From: CAXMMR01 sp965198995
Lineage (GTDB): Bacteria; Pseudomonadota; Alphaproteobacteria; Acetobacterales; Acetobacteraceae
Assembly: GCA_965198995.1 (NCBI GenBank)
Contig: CBDAQG010000001.1
Location: 496,001 to 560,000, forward strand
Reading direction: 5' to 3'
DNA: 64,000 nt
How positions within the stretch are numbered: position 1 is the first letter of the stretch; each line of letters starts with the position of its first letter. This document shows positions 21,276-29,577 of this stretch, one piece after another. The notes below the pieces were generated by a model, which saw nothing but the letters and a program-made list of their open reading frames with translations, had not been told where the DNA came from and did not search any database. The position numbers and the translations under genes were made by a program.

Positions 21276-21992
21276 CTAGCGTGTTTGCCCGGCGGGCTGG
21301 AAGGGTGCCGGGCCGATGCGGGGCGGTCGGGCGCCGAAGATGGCGCTGCCGACGCGCACGATCGTGGCACCGGCGGCGATTGCGGCCTCGTAGTCACCCG
21401 ACATGCCCATCGACACCGTCGGCAAGGCGTGGCGGCGGGCGAGGGTCGCCAGGCGGTCGAAGAACGGGCGCGGATCGGCCTCGGCGGGCGGGATCGCCAT
21501 CAGCCCGACCAAAGCGGGGCCGAAGCGGCGGCCGCAATCCTCGATGAACTGGTCGGCGGTGGCGGTCGGGATGCCGGCCTTTTGCGGCTCGTCGCCGATG
21601 TTGATTTGGACCAGCAGCTCGGGCCGGCGGCCCTGGCGTTCGATGGCGCGGGCCAGCGCGTCGGCCAGGCGCGGCCGGTCGAGCGAGTGGATGACGTCGA
21701 ACAGCGCGACCGCCTCGTCGGCCTTGTTGGTCTGCAGGGCCCCGATCAGGTGCAGGCGCAGCGCCGGGTGCTCGGCGCGCAGCGGCGTGAACTTGGCCGA
21801 GGCCTCCTGGACGCGGTTCTCGCCGAACAGGCGTTGGCCGGCGGCGAGGGCGGCGAGGATGCTCTCGGGCGGGTGGGTCTTGGAGACCGCGAGCAGGCTG
21901 ACGGTTTCGGCCGGGCGGCCGGCGTGGCGGGCGGCCGCGGCGAGGCGGGCGTGGATCGTCTGCAGAGCGGCGGCGATCGCTGTGTCGGGCAC
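21276..21992 (-). CDS. YggS-family PLP-binding protein
   Basis: 238 residues from a GTG; the frame is open to an ATG at 22088 that would add 32 residues atypical of the family. It is a single TIM-barrel PLP protein with the Schiff-base Lys38 in LLAVSKTHP and the phosphate-contacting MGMSGDYEAAI. The family keeps PLP and amino-acid/keto-acid pools balanced without a known catalysed reaction. Divergent from the DUF3576 lipoprotein gene. Confidence 0.92.
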   Translation of the reverse strand: MPDTAIAAALQTIHARLAAAARHAGRPAETVSLLAVSKTHPPESILAALAAGQRLFGENRVQEASAKFTPLRAEHPALRLHLIGALQTNKADEAVALFDVIHSLDRPRLADALARAIERQGRRPELLVQINIGDEPQKAGIPTATADQFIEDCGRRFGPALVGLMAIPPAEADPRPFFDRLATLARRHALPTVSMGMSGDYEAAIAAGATIVRVGSAIFGARPPRIGPAPFQPAGQTR

Positions 21993-22132
21993 GCGGCTGA
22001 TATGGCCGTGACGGCGCGTCTGCCCAGGGCCGATGGGCTGGCAGGCATCGGGCGGCACTTGGCGGGGCTTGTCGCAGCCGCTAGACAACGCCGTCCCGGC
22101 CCGGCGAGGCCATCACAGCAGGCAGCGCCCCC

Positions 22133-22678
22133 ATGACCGCCTCCCACGCTCCACGCCTGAACGCTCGGCGCGCCCTGGGTGCGATGGCAGCGCTGAGCGG
22201 CGCGCTGCTGCTTGGTGCCTGCGGGTCGAGCGCTCCCAAGGTGCAGCCGATCGCCGACACCAGCTACAACGACTACCGCCTGAGAGGGTCCGAGCAGGGC
22301 AAGGCCGGGCAGGAGATCGTCAAGGGCAGCGCGGCGGACAAGGCCGATACGGAGGCGTTGGGCGTCAACGTCTATCTGTGGCGCGGCGCGCTCGACACGC
22401 TGGGGTTCATGCCGCTCGCCTCGGCGGACCCGTTCGGCGGCGTGATCATCACCGATTGGTACTCGCCGCCGACGACCACCGGCGAGCGCTTCAAGGCGAC
22501 GGTTTACATTCTGGGGCGGCAGTTGCGCACCGACGCCGTGCGGGTCTCGGTGTTCCGGCAGGTGCAGCAGGATGGGCAGTGGGTGGACGCCCCGCTGAAC
22601 CCGAGCACGACGGCGGAGATCGAAGACAAGGTGCTGGCCCGGGCGCGCGAGCTGCGGGCGGATAATACGGGGCGGTAG
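22133..22678 (+). CDS. DUF3576 lipoprotein
   Basis: 181 residues. A lipoprotein signal with LLLGAC (Cys30) precedes the domain. The conserved block NVYLWRGALDTLGFMPL and ADPFGGVIITDWYS marks the alphaproteobacterial DUF3576 family, an envelope protein of unknown role that usually sits just upstream of leuS and lptE, as here. A link to outer-membrane LPS assembly is inferred only from that neighbourhood. Confidence 0.9.
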   Translation: MTASHAPRLNARRALGAMAALSGALLLGACGSSAPKVQPIADTSYNDYRLRGSEQGKAGQEIVKGSAADKADTEALGVNVYLWRGALDTLGFMPLASADPFGGVIITDWYSPPTTTGERFKATVYILGRQLRTDAVRVSVFRQVQQDGQWVDAPLNPSTTAEIEDKVLARARELRADNTGR

Positions 22679-22860
22679 GGTAAGGCAAGGGCTCCGCCCT
22701 CGACCCGCCGAGGGCCGGGAGGCCTCGGATCCCATGAGTTAGCGCGACCGTCTTGCTCGTGGCGCAGCGGTGTAGCTGCAACGCGATAGGGATGGATTTT
22801 AAAGGCTGCGCCTCTAATGGGGTCTAGGGGCGACGCCCCTCGCCTTCCTTCCCTTCCTTT
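22679..22860. repeat. BIME-like repeat pair, copy 6
   Basis: Two modules: AGGGCTCCGCCCT with CCGAGGGCCGGGAGGCCTCGG, then GGATTTTAAAGGCTGCGCCTCTAATGGGG with AGGGGCGACGCCCCT. They fill the space between the lipoprotein gene and leuS. Confidence 0.65.
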
Positions 22861-22879
22861 CCTTCGATACTTTCACGCC

Positions 22880-25495
22880 ATGAACCAGGACGTCCTGCCC
22901 GCCTACGACTTCCGTGACGCCGAGCCGCGCTGGCAGCGGGCTTGGGAGGAGCGGGGGTGCTTTACCGTGGCGGACGTGCCGCCGGCGGCGGCGCGCACCT
23001 ACTACGTGCTCGAGATGTTCCCTTATCCGAGCGGCAAGATCCACATGGGTCACGTCCGCAACTACACGCTGGGCGACGTGGTGGCGCGCTACAAGCGGGC
23101 GCGCGGCTTCACGGTGCTGCATCCGATGGGCTGGGACGCGTTCGGGCTGCCGGCGGAGAATGCGGCGCGGGAGCGGGGCGTGCATCCGGCGCGCTGGACG
23201 GCGGACAACATCGCGGCGATGCGGGCCGAGCTCAAGCGGATGGGCCTGTCGATCGACTGGGCGCGCGAGATCGCGACCTGCGAGCCGGAGTATTACGGCA
23301 AGCAGCAGGCGCTGTTCCTGGCGCTGTTCCGGCTGGGCTTGGCCGAGCGGCGCGAGAGCTGGGTGAACTGGGACCCGGTCGACAACACGGTGCTGGCGAA
23401 CGAGCAGGTGATCGACGGGCGCGGCTGGCGGTCGGGCGCGCTGGTGGAGAAGAAGCTGCTGTCGCAGTGGTTCTTGCGGATCACGGCGTATGCGCCGGAG
23501 CTGCTGGCCGGCCTGGATACGCTGACGCGCTGGCCGGAGCGGGTGCGGCTGATGCAGGCGCGCTGGATCGGGCGGAGCGAGGGGGCGCGGGTGCGGTTCC
23601 CGCTGGCTGAGCCGGTGGCGGGGCTGGCGGAGGTCGAGGTCTACACGACGCGTCCGGACACGCTGTTCGGGATGTCGTTCGTGGCGGTCGCACCCGAGCA
23701 CCCGCTGGCGGCGGCGGCAGCGGCGGGTGATGCGGGTGCGGCGGCGTTCGTGGCCGAGTGCCGGCGGATGGGCACCAGCGAGGCGGCGATCGAGACGGCA
23801 GAGAAGCGCGGCTTCGACACCGGGCTTACGGTTGGTCATCCGTTCATGCCGGAGGCGCGGTTTCCGGTGTGGATCGCGAACTTCGTGCTGATGGAGTATG
23901 GCACCGGAGCGATCTTCGGCTGTCCGTGCGGCGACCAGCGCGACCTCGACTTCGCCCGCAAATACGGCCTGCCGGTGCCGCCCGTGGTGCTGCCGGAGGG
24001 GCGCGAGGCGGCGGGGTTTGCGATCGGCGACGTGGCCGAGACCGGGGCGGGCAGGCTGATCAACTCCGGCTTTCTCGACGGGCTCACGACCATCGAGGGC
24101 CGCGTGCAGGCGATTGCGGCGCTGGAGGCGAGCGGCGCCGGCCAAGGGGTGCAGAACTGGCGGCTGCGCGACTGGGGGGTGAGCCGGCAGCGCTACTGGG
24201 GCTGCCCGATCCCGATGATCCATTGCGCGGCCTGCGGCGTGGTGCCGGTGCCCGAGGATCAGCTCCCGGTGCGGCTGCCCGAGGATGTGACGTTCGACCA
24301 GCCGGGCAACCCGCTTGATCGGCATCCGAGCTGGAAGCATGTGGGTTGTCCGCGCTGCGGGGCGGCGGCGGTGCGCGAGACCGACACGTTTGACACCTTT
24401 GTCGACAGCTCGTGGTATTTCGCCCGGTTCTGCAGCCCGCGGGCGGCGGCGCCGATCCTGCCGGAGGCGGCGGACCGGTGGATGCCGGTCGACCAGTATA
24501 TCGGCGGGATCGAGCATGCGATCCTGCATTTGCTGTACGCGCGCTTTGTGACCCGGGCGCTGCGGCAGGCTGGCCTGGTCGACACAGGCGAGCCGTTTGC
24601 CGGGCTGTTCACCCAGGGCATGGTGACGCATGAGAGCTACCGCGCCGCCGATGGGCGCTGGCTGTATCCCGAAGAGGTGGAGCGGGACGCGCAGGGCGGG
24701 GCGACGCGGCGGAGCGACGGCACGCCCGTTGTGGTCGGGCGGATCGAGGCGATGTCGAAGTCGCGGCGCAACACGATCGATCCGGGGCAGATCATAGATC
24801 GTTACGGTGCCGATACGGCGCGCTGGTTCATTCTGTCCGACAATCCGCCCGAGCGTGACCTGGAGTGGACCGAGGCGGGGGCGGCGGGCAGCTACCGGTT
24901 CACCCAGCGGCTGTATCGGCTGGCGGAGGCGTCAGTGGCCGATGCCGGGCCGCGGCCGGCGAGCTTCGGGCCGGCCGCCGCGACGCTGCGTCGGGTTTCG
25001 CACCGCAGCGTGGTGGCGGTGACGGAGGCGTTGGAGGGGTTCGCCTTCAACGTCGCGGTGGCGCGGCTCTACGAGCTGGCCGGAGCGATCGGCGAGGCGG
25101 ACCGGGTGGGCGGCATCGGCTCCGGGCTGGATGATGGCGGGCTGGCCTGGGCGCGGCGGGAGGCGATCACGCTGGCGGCGCGGCTGGTCGCGCCGATGAT
25201 GCCGCATCTGGCGGAGGAGATGATGGCGCGGCTCGGCTATGCCGGACTGGTGGCCGAGGCGGCGTGGCCGGAGGCGGAGCTGGCGCTGCTGGTGGCGCAC
25301 TCGGTCACCTTGGCTGTGCAGGTGATGGGGCGGCTGCGCGGCACCATCGAGGTTGCGCCTGAGACGAGCGAGGCGGAGGTGCTGGAACGGGCGGCGAGCG
25401 AGACCAACGTCGCGCGGGCGCTCGCCGGCCTGCGCATCGTCAAGCGCATCCACGTGCCGGGCCGGATCGTCAACTTCGTGGTGGCGCCGGCATGA
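22880..25495 (+). CDS. leuS: Leucyl-tRNA synthetase
   Basis: 871 residues from ATG (MNQDVLPAYD), the normal bacterial length. Class I motifs: PYPSGKIHMGH (His55-His58), an editing CP1 insertion in the middle with the conserved TTRPDTLFG, the DxSWYF segment, and MSKS at 625-628. The residue before MSKS is Ala (EAMSKSRRNT) where most LeuRS have Lys (KMSKS). The stop overlaps the lptE start, so the two are coupled. Confidence 0.97.
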   Translation: MNQDVLPAYDFRDAEPRWQRAWEERGCFTVADVPPAAARTYYVLEMFPYPSGKIHMGHVRNYTLGDVVARYKRARGFTVLHPMGWDAFGLPAENAARERGVHPARWTADNIAAMRAELKRMGLSIDWAREIATCEPEYYGKQQALFLALFRLGLAERRESWVNWDPVDNTVLANEQVIDGRGWRSGALVEKKLLSQWFLRITAYAPELLAGLDTLTRWPERVRLMQARWIGRSEGARVRFPLAEPVAGLAEVEVYTTRPDTLFGMSFVAVAPEHPLAAAAAAGDAGAAAFVAECRRMGTSEAAIETAEKRGFDTGLTVGHPFMPEARFPVWIANFVLMEYGTGAIFGCPCGDQRDLDFARKYGLPVPPVVLPEGREAAGFAIGDVAETGAGRLINSGFLDGLTTIEGRVQAIAALEASGAGQGVQNWRLRDWGVSRQRYWGCPIPMIHCAACGVVPVPEDQLPVRLPEDVTFDQPGNPLDRHPSWKHVGCPRCGAAAVRETDTFDTFVDSSWYFARFCSPRAAAPILPEAADRWMPVDQYIGGIEHAILHLLYARFVTRALRQAGLVDTGEPFAGLFTQGMVTHESYRAADGRWLYPEEVERDAQGGATRRSDGTPVVVGRIEAMSKSRRNTIDPGQIIDRYGADTARWFILSDNPPERDLEWTEAGAAGSYRFTQRLYRLAEASVADAGPRPASFGPAAATLRRVSHRSVVAVTEALEGFAFNVAVARLYELAGAIGEADRVGGIGSGLDDGGLAWARREAITLAARLVAPMMPHLAEEMMARLGYAGLVAEAAWPEAELALLVAHSVTLAVQVMGRLRGTIEVAPETSEAEVLERAASETNVARALAGLRIVKRIHVPGRIVNFVVAPA

Positions 25496-26031
25496 CGAGC
25501 CGGCGGCAATGGGCGGCGGCGTTGCTGTGGGCGGCGGCGTTGGGCGCCATGGGCGGCGCTCTGGGCGGGTGCGGGTTTCATCCGCTCTATGCCGAGAACG
25601 GCCATGTCGACGCGCCGGCGGCGCTGTGTGAAATCTTCGTCGACAGGATCCCGGAGCGAACGGGCCAGGAACTGCGCCAGGCCTTGCAGGCGCGGCTCGA
25701 TGGCAGTGGCTCGGCCGCACGCAAGCGGTTCGAGCTGACCGCCAGCTACTTCATCGAGTACCAGACATTGTCGATCCAGCAGGACAACGCCTCGACCCGC
25801 AGCCGGCTGATCGGCCATGTAAGCTGGTCACTGCGCTCGGACATTCCCAACACGCCGATCATGACCTCCGGCATGGCTCGGGCGCTGGACGGCAACAACA
25901 TCGTCGACGAGCAGTTTTTCTACGCCGACCTGCAGACGGCGGCAGCACAGCAGCGGCTGGCGGGCGCGCTGGCGGACCAGGTGACGCAGCAATTGGCGGT
26001 CTACTTCGAGCAGCATCCGAACGCCGGCTGA
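25492..26031 (+). CDS. lptE: LPS-assembly lipoprotein LptE
   Basis: 179 residues. A lipoprotein signal ends at GGCGFHPLY with Cys27. The mature part has the LptE alpha/beta pattern (RTGQELRQALQARL, then strands around YFIEYQTLSIQ). LptE plugs the LptD barrel that inserts LPS in the outer membrane. Order leuS-lptE-holA is common to bacteria from Pseudomonas to alphaproteobacteria. Confidence 0.9.
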   Translation: MTSRRQWAAALLWAAALGAMGGALGGCGFHPLYAENGHVDAPAALCEIFVDRIPERTGQELRQALQARLDGSGSAARKRFELTASYFIEYQTLSIQQDNASTRSRLIGHVSWSLRSDIPNTPIMTSGMARALDGNNIVDEQFFYADLQTAAAQQRLAGALADQVTQQLAVYFEQHPNAG

Positions 26032-26079
26032 GCGGGAGCCATTTGACGATGCCGTCCGGTGCGGCGGGCAGGTTCTGCG

Positions 26080-27093
26080 ATGAAGATTGACCAGCGCCGG
26101 CTGGCCGGGTTTCTCGCAGCTCCAGGCGCCTGCCGTGTCGTGCTGCTGCATGGCGATGATGAGGGGCTGGTGCGCGAGCGCGCTCGGGCGCTGACGCGCG
26201 CCGTGGTCGGGCGGGAGGACGACCCGTTTCGCGTTGCCGAGCTGGACCGCGAGCAGGTTGGCCGGCTTGCCGAGGAGGCTTCGGCGCTGGCGATGACGGG
26301 CGGGCGGCGCGTGGTGCGGCTGCGCGAGGCGGGCGATGCGGCCACAAGCGCGGTGCAGGCGGTGCTGCGCTCCAAGGCGGAGGCGCTGGTGATCCTTGAG
26401 GCGCCGGCGCTGGGACGCGGCCGGCTGCGCACGCTGCTGGAGGGCTCCGACGAGGCGGCGGTGATCGCCTGCTACCCAGAGGAGGGACGGGCGCTTGCCG
26501 AGACAGTGCGCGAGACGTTGGCGGGATTTGGCGTGCGGATCGAGGCGGATGCGCTGGTCTGGGTGGTGACGCAGCTTGGCGCCGACCGCGGCGGGATCCG
26601 GCTCGAGCTGGACAAGCTGGCGCTGTATGCCGGCGCGGGCGGCACGGTCGACATGGCGGCTGCGGCTGCCTGCCTTGGCGACGGAGCGGCGCTGTCGTTC
26701 GATGATGCCATGGTGGCGGCCTGCCTCGGCCAGGTGGCGGTGATGGACCGGGCGATGGACCTGGCGCTCGCTGACGGATTGGCGCCGATTGCGGCGTTGC
26801 GTCAGCTTGGCACGCAGTTTCAGCGGCTCTTGCAGGCTCGGCTGCTGGTGGAGGACGGCATGACTGCGGCCGCCGCAATCGCCGCGTTGCGACCGCCGGT
26901 GTTCTTCCGACGTGCGGCAGGGATGCAGGCGATGCTAGCGCTGTGGAGTTCGGCCGCGATCCTGCGATTGCTGGACGAACTGCGGCAGGTGGAGTTTGCC
27001 TGCAAGCAGACGGGGTCGCGGCCGGAATTGCTGTGCCGGAGGCTGCTGGCAGCGGTGGCGATGCGGGCGCAGCGGCAGGGTCGGTCTGGGTAG
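26080..27093 (+). CDS. holA: DNA polymerase III subunit delta
   Basis: 337 residues from the ATG reading MKIDQRRLAGF. It opens the beta clamp as part of the clamp loader. The N-terminal clamp-contact domain, the AAA-like middle with VVRLREAGD, and a helical collar domain are in the expected order. Residue composition is normal for the window. It converges with parB across a spacer with two repeat types. Confidence 0.9.
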   Translation: MKIDQRRLAGFLAAPGACRVVLLHGDDEGLVRERARALTRAVVGREDDPFRVAELDREQVGRLAEEASALAMTGGRRVVRLREAGDAATSAVQAVLRSKAEALVILEAPALGRGRLRTLLEGSDEAAVIACYPEEGRALAETVRETLAGFGVRIEADALVWVVTQLGADRGGIRLELDKLALYAGAGGTVDMAAAAACLGDGAALSFDDAMVAACLGQVAVMDRAMDLALADGLAPIAALRQLGTQFQRLLQARLLVEDGMTAAAAIAALRPPVFFRRAAGMQAMLALWSSAAILRLLDELRQVEFACKQTGSRPELLCRRLLAAVAMRAQRQGRSG

Positions 27094-27094
27094 G

Positions 27095-27153
27095 CAAGGC
27101 AAGGGGCTTTGCCCCTTGACCCCACCAAAGGCCGGCGGCCTTTGGAAACCATC
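27095..27153. repeat. BIME-like repeat, copy 7
   Basis: AGGGGCTTTGCCCCT and CCAAAGGCCGGCGGCCTTTGG directly after the holA stop. Confidence 0.7.
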
Positions 27154-27235
27154 TAGTTGCTTAGTATCAGCACTTCCCTACTCGCCTCAAATGCAGTTCG
27201 CTTCGTCCATCATGATGATAAGCACTTCGTGATAA

Positions 27236-27267
27236 GAAGTTTTTGGTTCTTTTTTCAAAAAAGAACC
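27236..27267. repeat. T/A-rich double-hairpin repeat, partial copy B
   Basis: Only the second half of the element is present: AGAAGTTTTT leading to the palindrome GGTTCTTTTTTCAAAAAAGAACC. It sits at the convergent holA-parB junction and would act as a terminator in either direction. Confidence 0.75.
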
Positions 27268-27299
27268 TCTTCCTCCATCGATGCTGCGGCTGCCAGCCG

Positions 27300-28169
27300 C
27301 TATCCCTGGCTAAGCAATGTCACAAGCCCGTCGAGTTGTTCCAAATTCTGATAGGCAATTTTGATAGCCCCGCCTTTGCCGTCAAAGTTGATTTGCACCT
27401 TGAGACCCAGCTTGCGGGTGAGCTCGCCTTCCAGCGCCACCGTCTCGGGGTCCGCGGCGTCGCGGCTTCGGGTGGCTTCGGCGGGTGTGCGTTGCTGGCC
27501 GAGCGCCTCGGTCTGACGCACGTTCAGGCCGCGGGCGATGACCGCGAGTGCTGCTTTGGCGGGTTCGGGATGGCTGAGCAGGGCGCGGGCGTGGCCGGCG
27601 GAGAGCACGCCGCGCTCGACGTCACGCCGGACGGCGGCGGGTAGCTGGAGCAGGCGCACGGCATTGGCGACGTGGCTGCGGGACTTGCCGACCGAGGTGC
27701 CAAGCTGCTCGTGGGTGAGGCCGAACTCTTCGATCAACCGCTTGTAGCCTTCGGCCTCTTCAATGGCGTTCAGGTCCTGGCGCTGCAGGTTTTCGACGAG
27801 CGAGGCCGCCATTGCGTCGCCGTCCGGCAGTTCGCGCACCAGCGCCGGGATTTCGTGCAGGCCGGCTGCTTGAGCGGCGCGCCACCGCCGTTCGCCGGCA
27901 ATGATCTGCAGCTTGCCGGCCTCGGTGGGATGGGGGCGGACCAGCACCGGTTGGAGGATGCCGCGAGCTCGCACTGAGTCCGTCAGTTCGGCGAGCGCGT
28001 CCGGCTGCATGGCGCTGCGCGGCTGGAACGGACCTGGCTCAAGCATCTCGACCGGGATGTTGCGCACGCCGGCGCCGTCTTGTGGCTGAGGTGGCGCATC
28101 GCCAAGCAGGGCGGCGAGGCCGCGGCCGAGGCGTGGGTTGCCGGCGCGGGCACCCTGACGGTCGCTCAC
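27300..28169 (-). CDS. parB: Chromosome partitioning protein ParB
   Basis: 289 residues from a GTG that overlaps the parA stop. The N-terminal CTP-binding part has AGERRWRAAQAAGL, and the helix-turn-helix has LTHEQLGTSVGKSRSHVANAVRLL. The C-terminus is the dimerisation domain (FDGKGGAIKIAYQNLEQL). It binds the parS sites found in rsmG about 1.4 kb upstream and spreads as a CTP clamp. Confidence 0.96.
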   Translation of the reverse strand: MSDRQGARAGNPRLGRGLAALLGDAPPQPQDGAGVRNIPVEMLEPGPFQPRSAMQPDALAELTDSVRARGILQPVLVRPHPTEAGKLQIIAGERRWRAAQAAGLHEIPALVRELPDGDAMAASLVENLQRQDLNAIEEAEGYKRLIEEFGLTHEQLGTSVGKSRSHVANAVRLLQLPAAVRRDVERGVLSAGHARALLSHPEPAKAALAVIARGLNVRQTEALGQQRTPAEATRSRDAADPETVALEGELTRKLGLKVQINFDGKGGAIKIAYQNLEQLDGLVTLLSQG

Positions 28170-28960
28170 GCCGCCATCCTCGCCTGCTCGCGCTCAAGCA
28201 GTTCTCGGCCGAGCTTGACGTAGGCTTGGGCGCCGGGCGAACGGGCATCATAGAGCAGCACCGGCTTGCCGTGGCTGGGCGCCTCGGAGACGCGGATGTT
28301 GCGTGGGATAACGGTCTCGAAGACTCGCCGGCCGAAGAAGCTGCGCGCATCGGCGGCGACGAGGTCGGAGAGGTTGTTGCGGCGGTCGAACATGGTCAGC
28401 ACGATGCCTTGCACGGCCAGTCCCGGGTTGAGGCTGCGGCCGACGCGCTCGACTGTGCGGATCAACTGGCTGATGCCTTCAAGGGCGAAGAACTCGCATT
28501 GGAGCGGCACCAAGACGGCGTCTGCCGCGACGAGGCCGTTCAGGGTGAGGAGGCCGAGGCTGGGCGGGCAGTCGATGAGCACGTAGTCGGTGGAGGAGAG
28601 CGACTTGAGGGCGGCGCGTAGGCGAAATTCCCGACGCGGCAGGGCGACAAGCTCGATCTCAGCGCCGACCAGGTCGGTGTCGGCGGCGATCATGGTGAGG
28701 CGGCTGATTTGCGTGGGCTGGATCAGCGCGTCGAGTGGCGCGTCGTCGACCAGCAGGCGGTAGGTGCCGGCCTGGCGTTTTGAGGCGGCGAGGCCGAGGC
28801 CTGTCGAGGCGTTGCCTTGCGGGTCGAGGTCGATCACCAGCACGCGCTTGCCCTCCAGCGCGAGGGCTGTTGCCAGGTTGATGGTCGTCGTCGTCTTGCC
28901 GACCCCGCCCTTCTGGTTGGCGATGGCCAGGATGCGGGGGCGAGGGGGCGCTGTGCTCAT
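28166..28960 (-). CDS. parA: Chromosome partitioning ATPase ParA (Soj)
   Basis: 264 residues from ATG. The deviant Walker A is NQKGGVGKTTT (Lys22), followed by DLDPQGNAST and DCPPSLGLLT. It forms the nucleoid-bound ATP dimer that moves ParB-parS. The ATG overlaps the rsmG stop by four bases and its own stop overlaps parB, so rsmG, parA and parB form one coupled unit. Confidence 0.96.
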   Translation of the reverse strand: MSTAPPRPRILAIANQKGGVGKTTTTINLATALALEGKRVLVIDLDPQGNASTGLGLAASKRQAGTYRLLVDDAPLDALIQPTQISRLTMIAADTDLVGAEIELVALPRREFRLRAALKSLSSTDYVLIDCPPSLGLLTLNGLVAADAVLVPLQCEFFALEGISQLIRTVERVGRSLNPGLAVQGIVLTMFDRRNNLSDLVAADARSFFGRRVFETVIPRNIRVSEAPSHGKPVLLYDARSPGAQAYVKLGRELLEREQARMAA

Positions 28961-29577
28961 GATGCTGTCTGATGTTGCTTGCGGTTGATGATGCCACGAA
29001 GCTGGAGGATCACACCATCGGGATGGGTGATGCTGGCGTGTTGCTCGGCGGTAAACCCCCATTCTTCTTGTGCGGCAGCGAGTTCGGCTGCGGCTCCCGC
29101 GCCTTTGAGGAGGAGGCAGGTGCCGGCTGGTTTTAGAACGGGAGCGGACAGAGCAAGCAGGCGCGGCAGCGATGCGACGGCGCGGGCGGTGACAATGTCG
29201 CCGGCTTGTCGAACCGCCTCGATCCGACAGGCGGCGACCTCGACGTTGGTTGCCGTTGCTCGAGCGGCTTCGCGCAGGAAGGCGGCCTTGCGCTGGTCCG
29301 CCTCTACGAGGAGGAATGGCAGGTTGGTCGCCAAGGCCAGGATCAGGCCTGGAAAGCCGGCGCCGCTGCCGATGTCGATGGCTAGGCCCGTCTTGGGCAG
29401 AAATGCAACGAGCTGCAGGCTGTCCTCGATGTGGCGGCGCCACAGGTCGTTGAGGCTGGTTGGCGCGACGAGGTTGATGCGGCTGTTCCAGCGCCGGAGA
29501 AGGCGTTCGAAGATCAGCAGCCGTTCATGTGTTTCACGTGAAACGGCAAGCGTCGTTTCACGTGAAACATCGATCAC
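28957..29577 (-). CDS. rsmG: 16S rRNA (guanine-N7) methyltransferase RsmG
   Basis: 206 residues from a GTG. It methylates G527 of 16S rRNA using SAM. The SAM loop AIDIGSGAGFPGL and the NLVAPTSLNDLWRRHIEDSL block are intact. Its first twenty codons contain the pentapeptide VSRET twice; each is the translation of a parS palindrome, so the coding sequence is constrained by chromosome segregation. Confidence 0.95.
   Translation of the reverse strand: MIDVSRETTLAVSRETHERLLIFERLLRRWNSRINLVAPTSLNDLWRRHIEDSLQLVAFLPKTGLAIDIGSGAGFPGLILALATNLPFLLVEADQRKAAFLREAARATATNVEVAACRIEAVRQAGDIVTARAVASLPRLLALSAPVLKPAGTCLLLKGAGAAAELAAAQEEWGFTAEQHASITHPDGVILQLRGIINRKQHQTAS
29530..29545. promoter_or_regulatory. parS site 1
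   Basis: TGTTTCACGTGAAACG matches the consensus parS palindrome (TGTTTCACGTGAAACA) at 15 of 16 bases. It lies inside rsmG, close to parAB. ParB nucleation site. Confidence 0.93.
29554..29569. promoter_or_regulatory. parS site 2
   Basis: CGTTTCACGTGAAACA matches the consensus at 15 of 16 bases, eight bases from site 1. Paired parS sites usually mark the chromosome centromere close to oriC. Confidence 0.93.

Noticed and set aside
18710..21397. 895-codon Arg-rich frame overlapping kup and ptsH
   Set aside because: Shifted frame of kup on the same strand; low-complexity Arg/Ala/Pro composition indicates a shadow.
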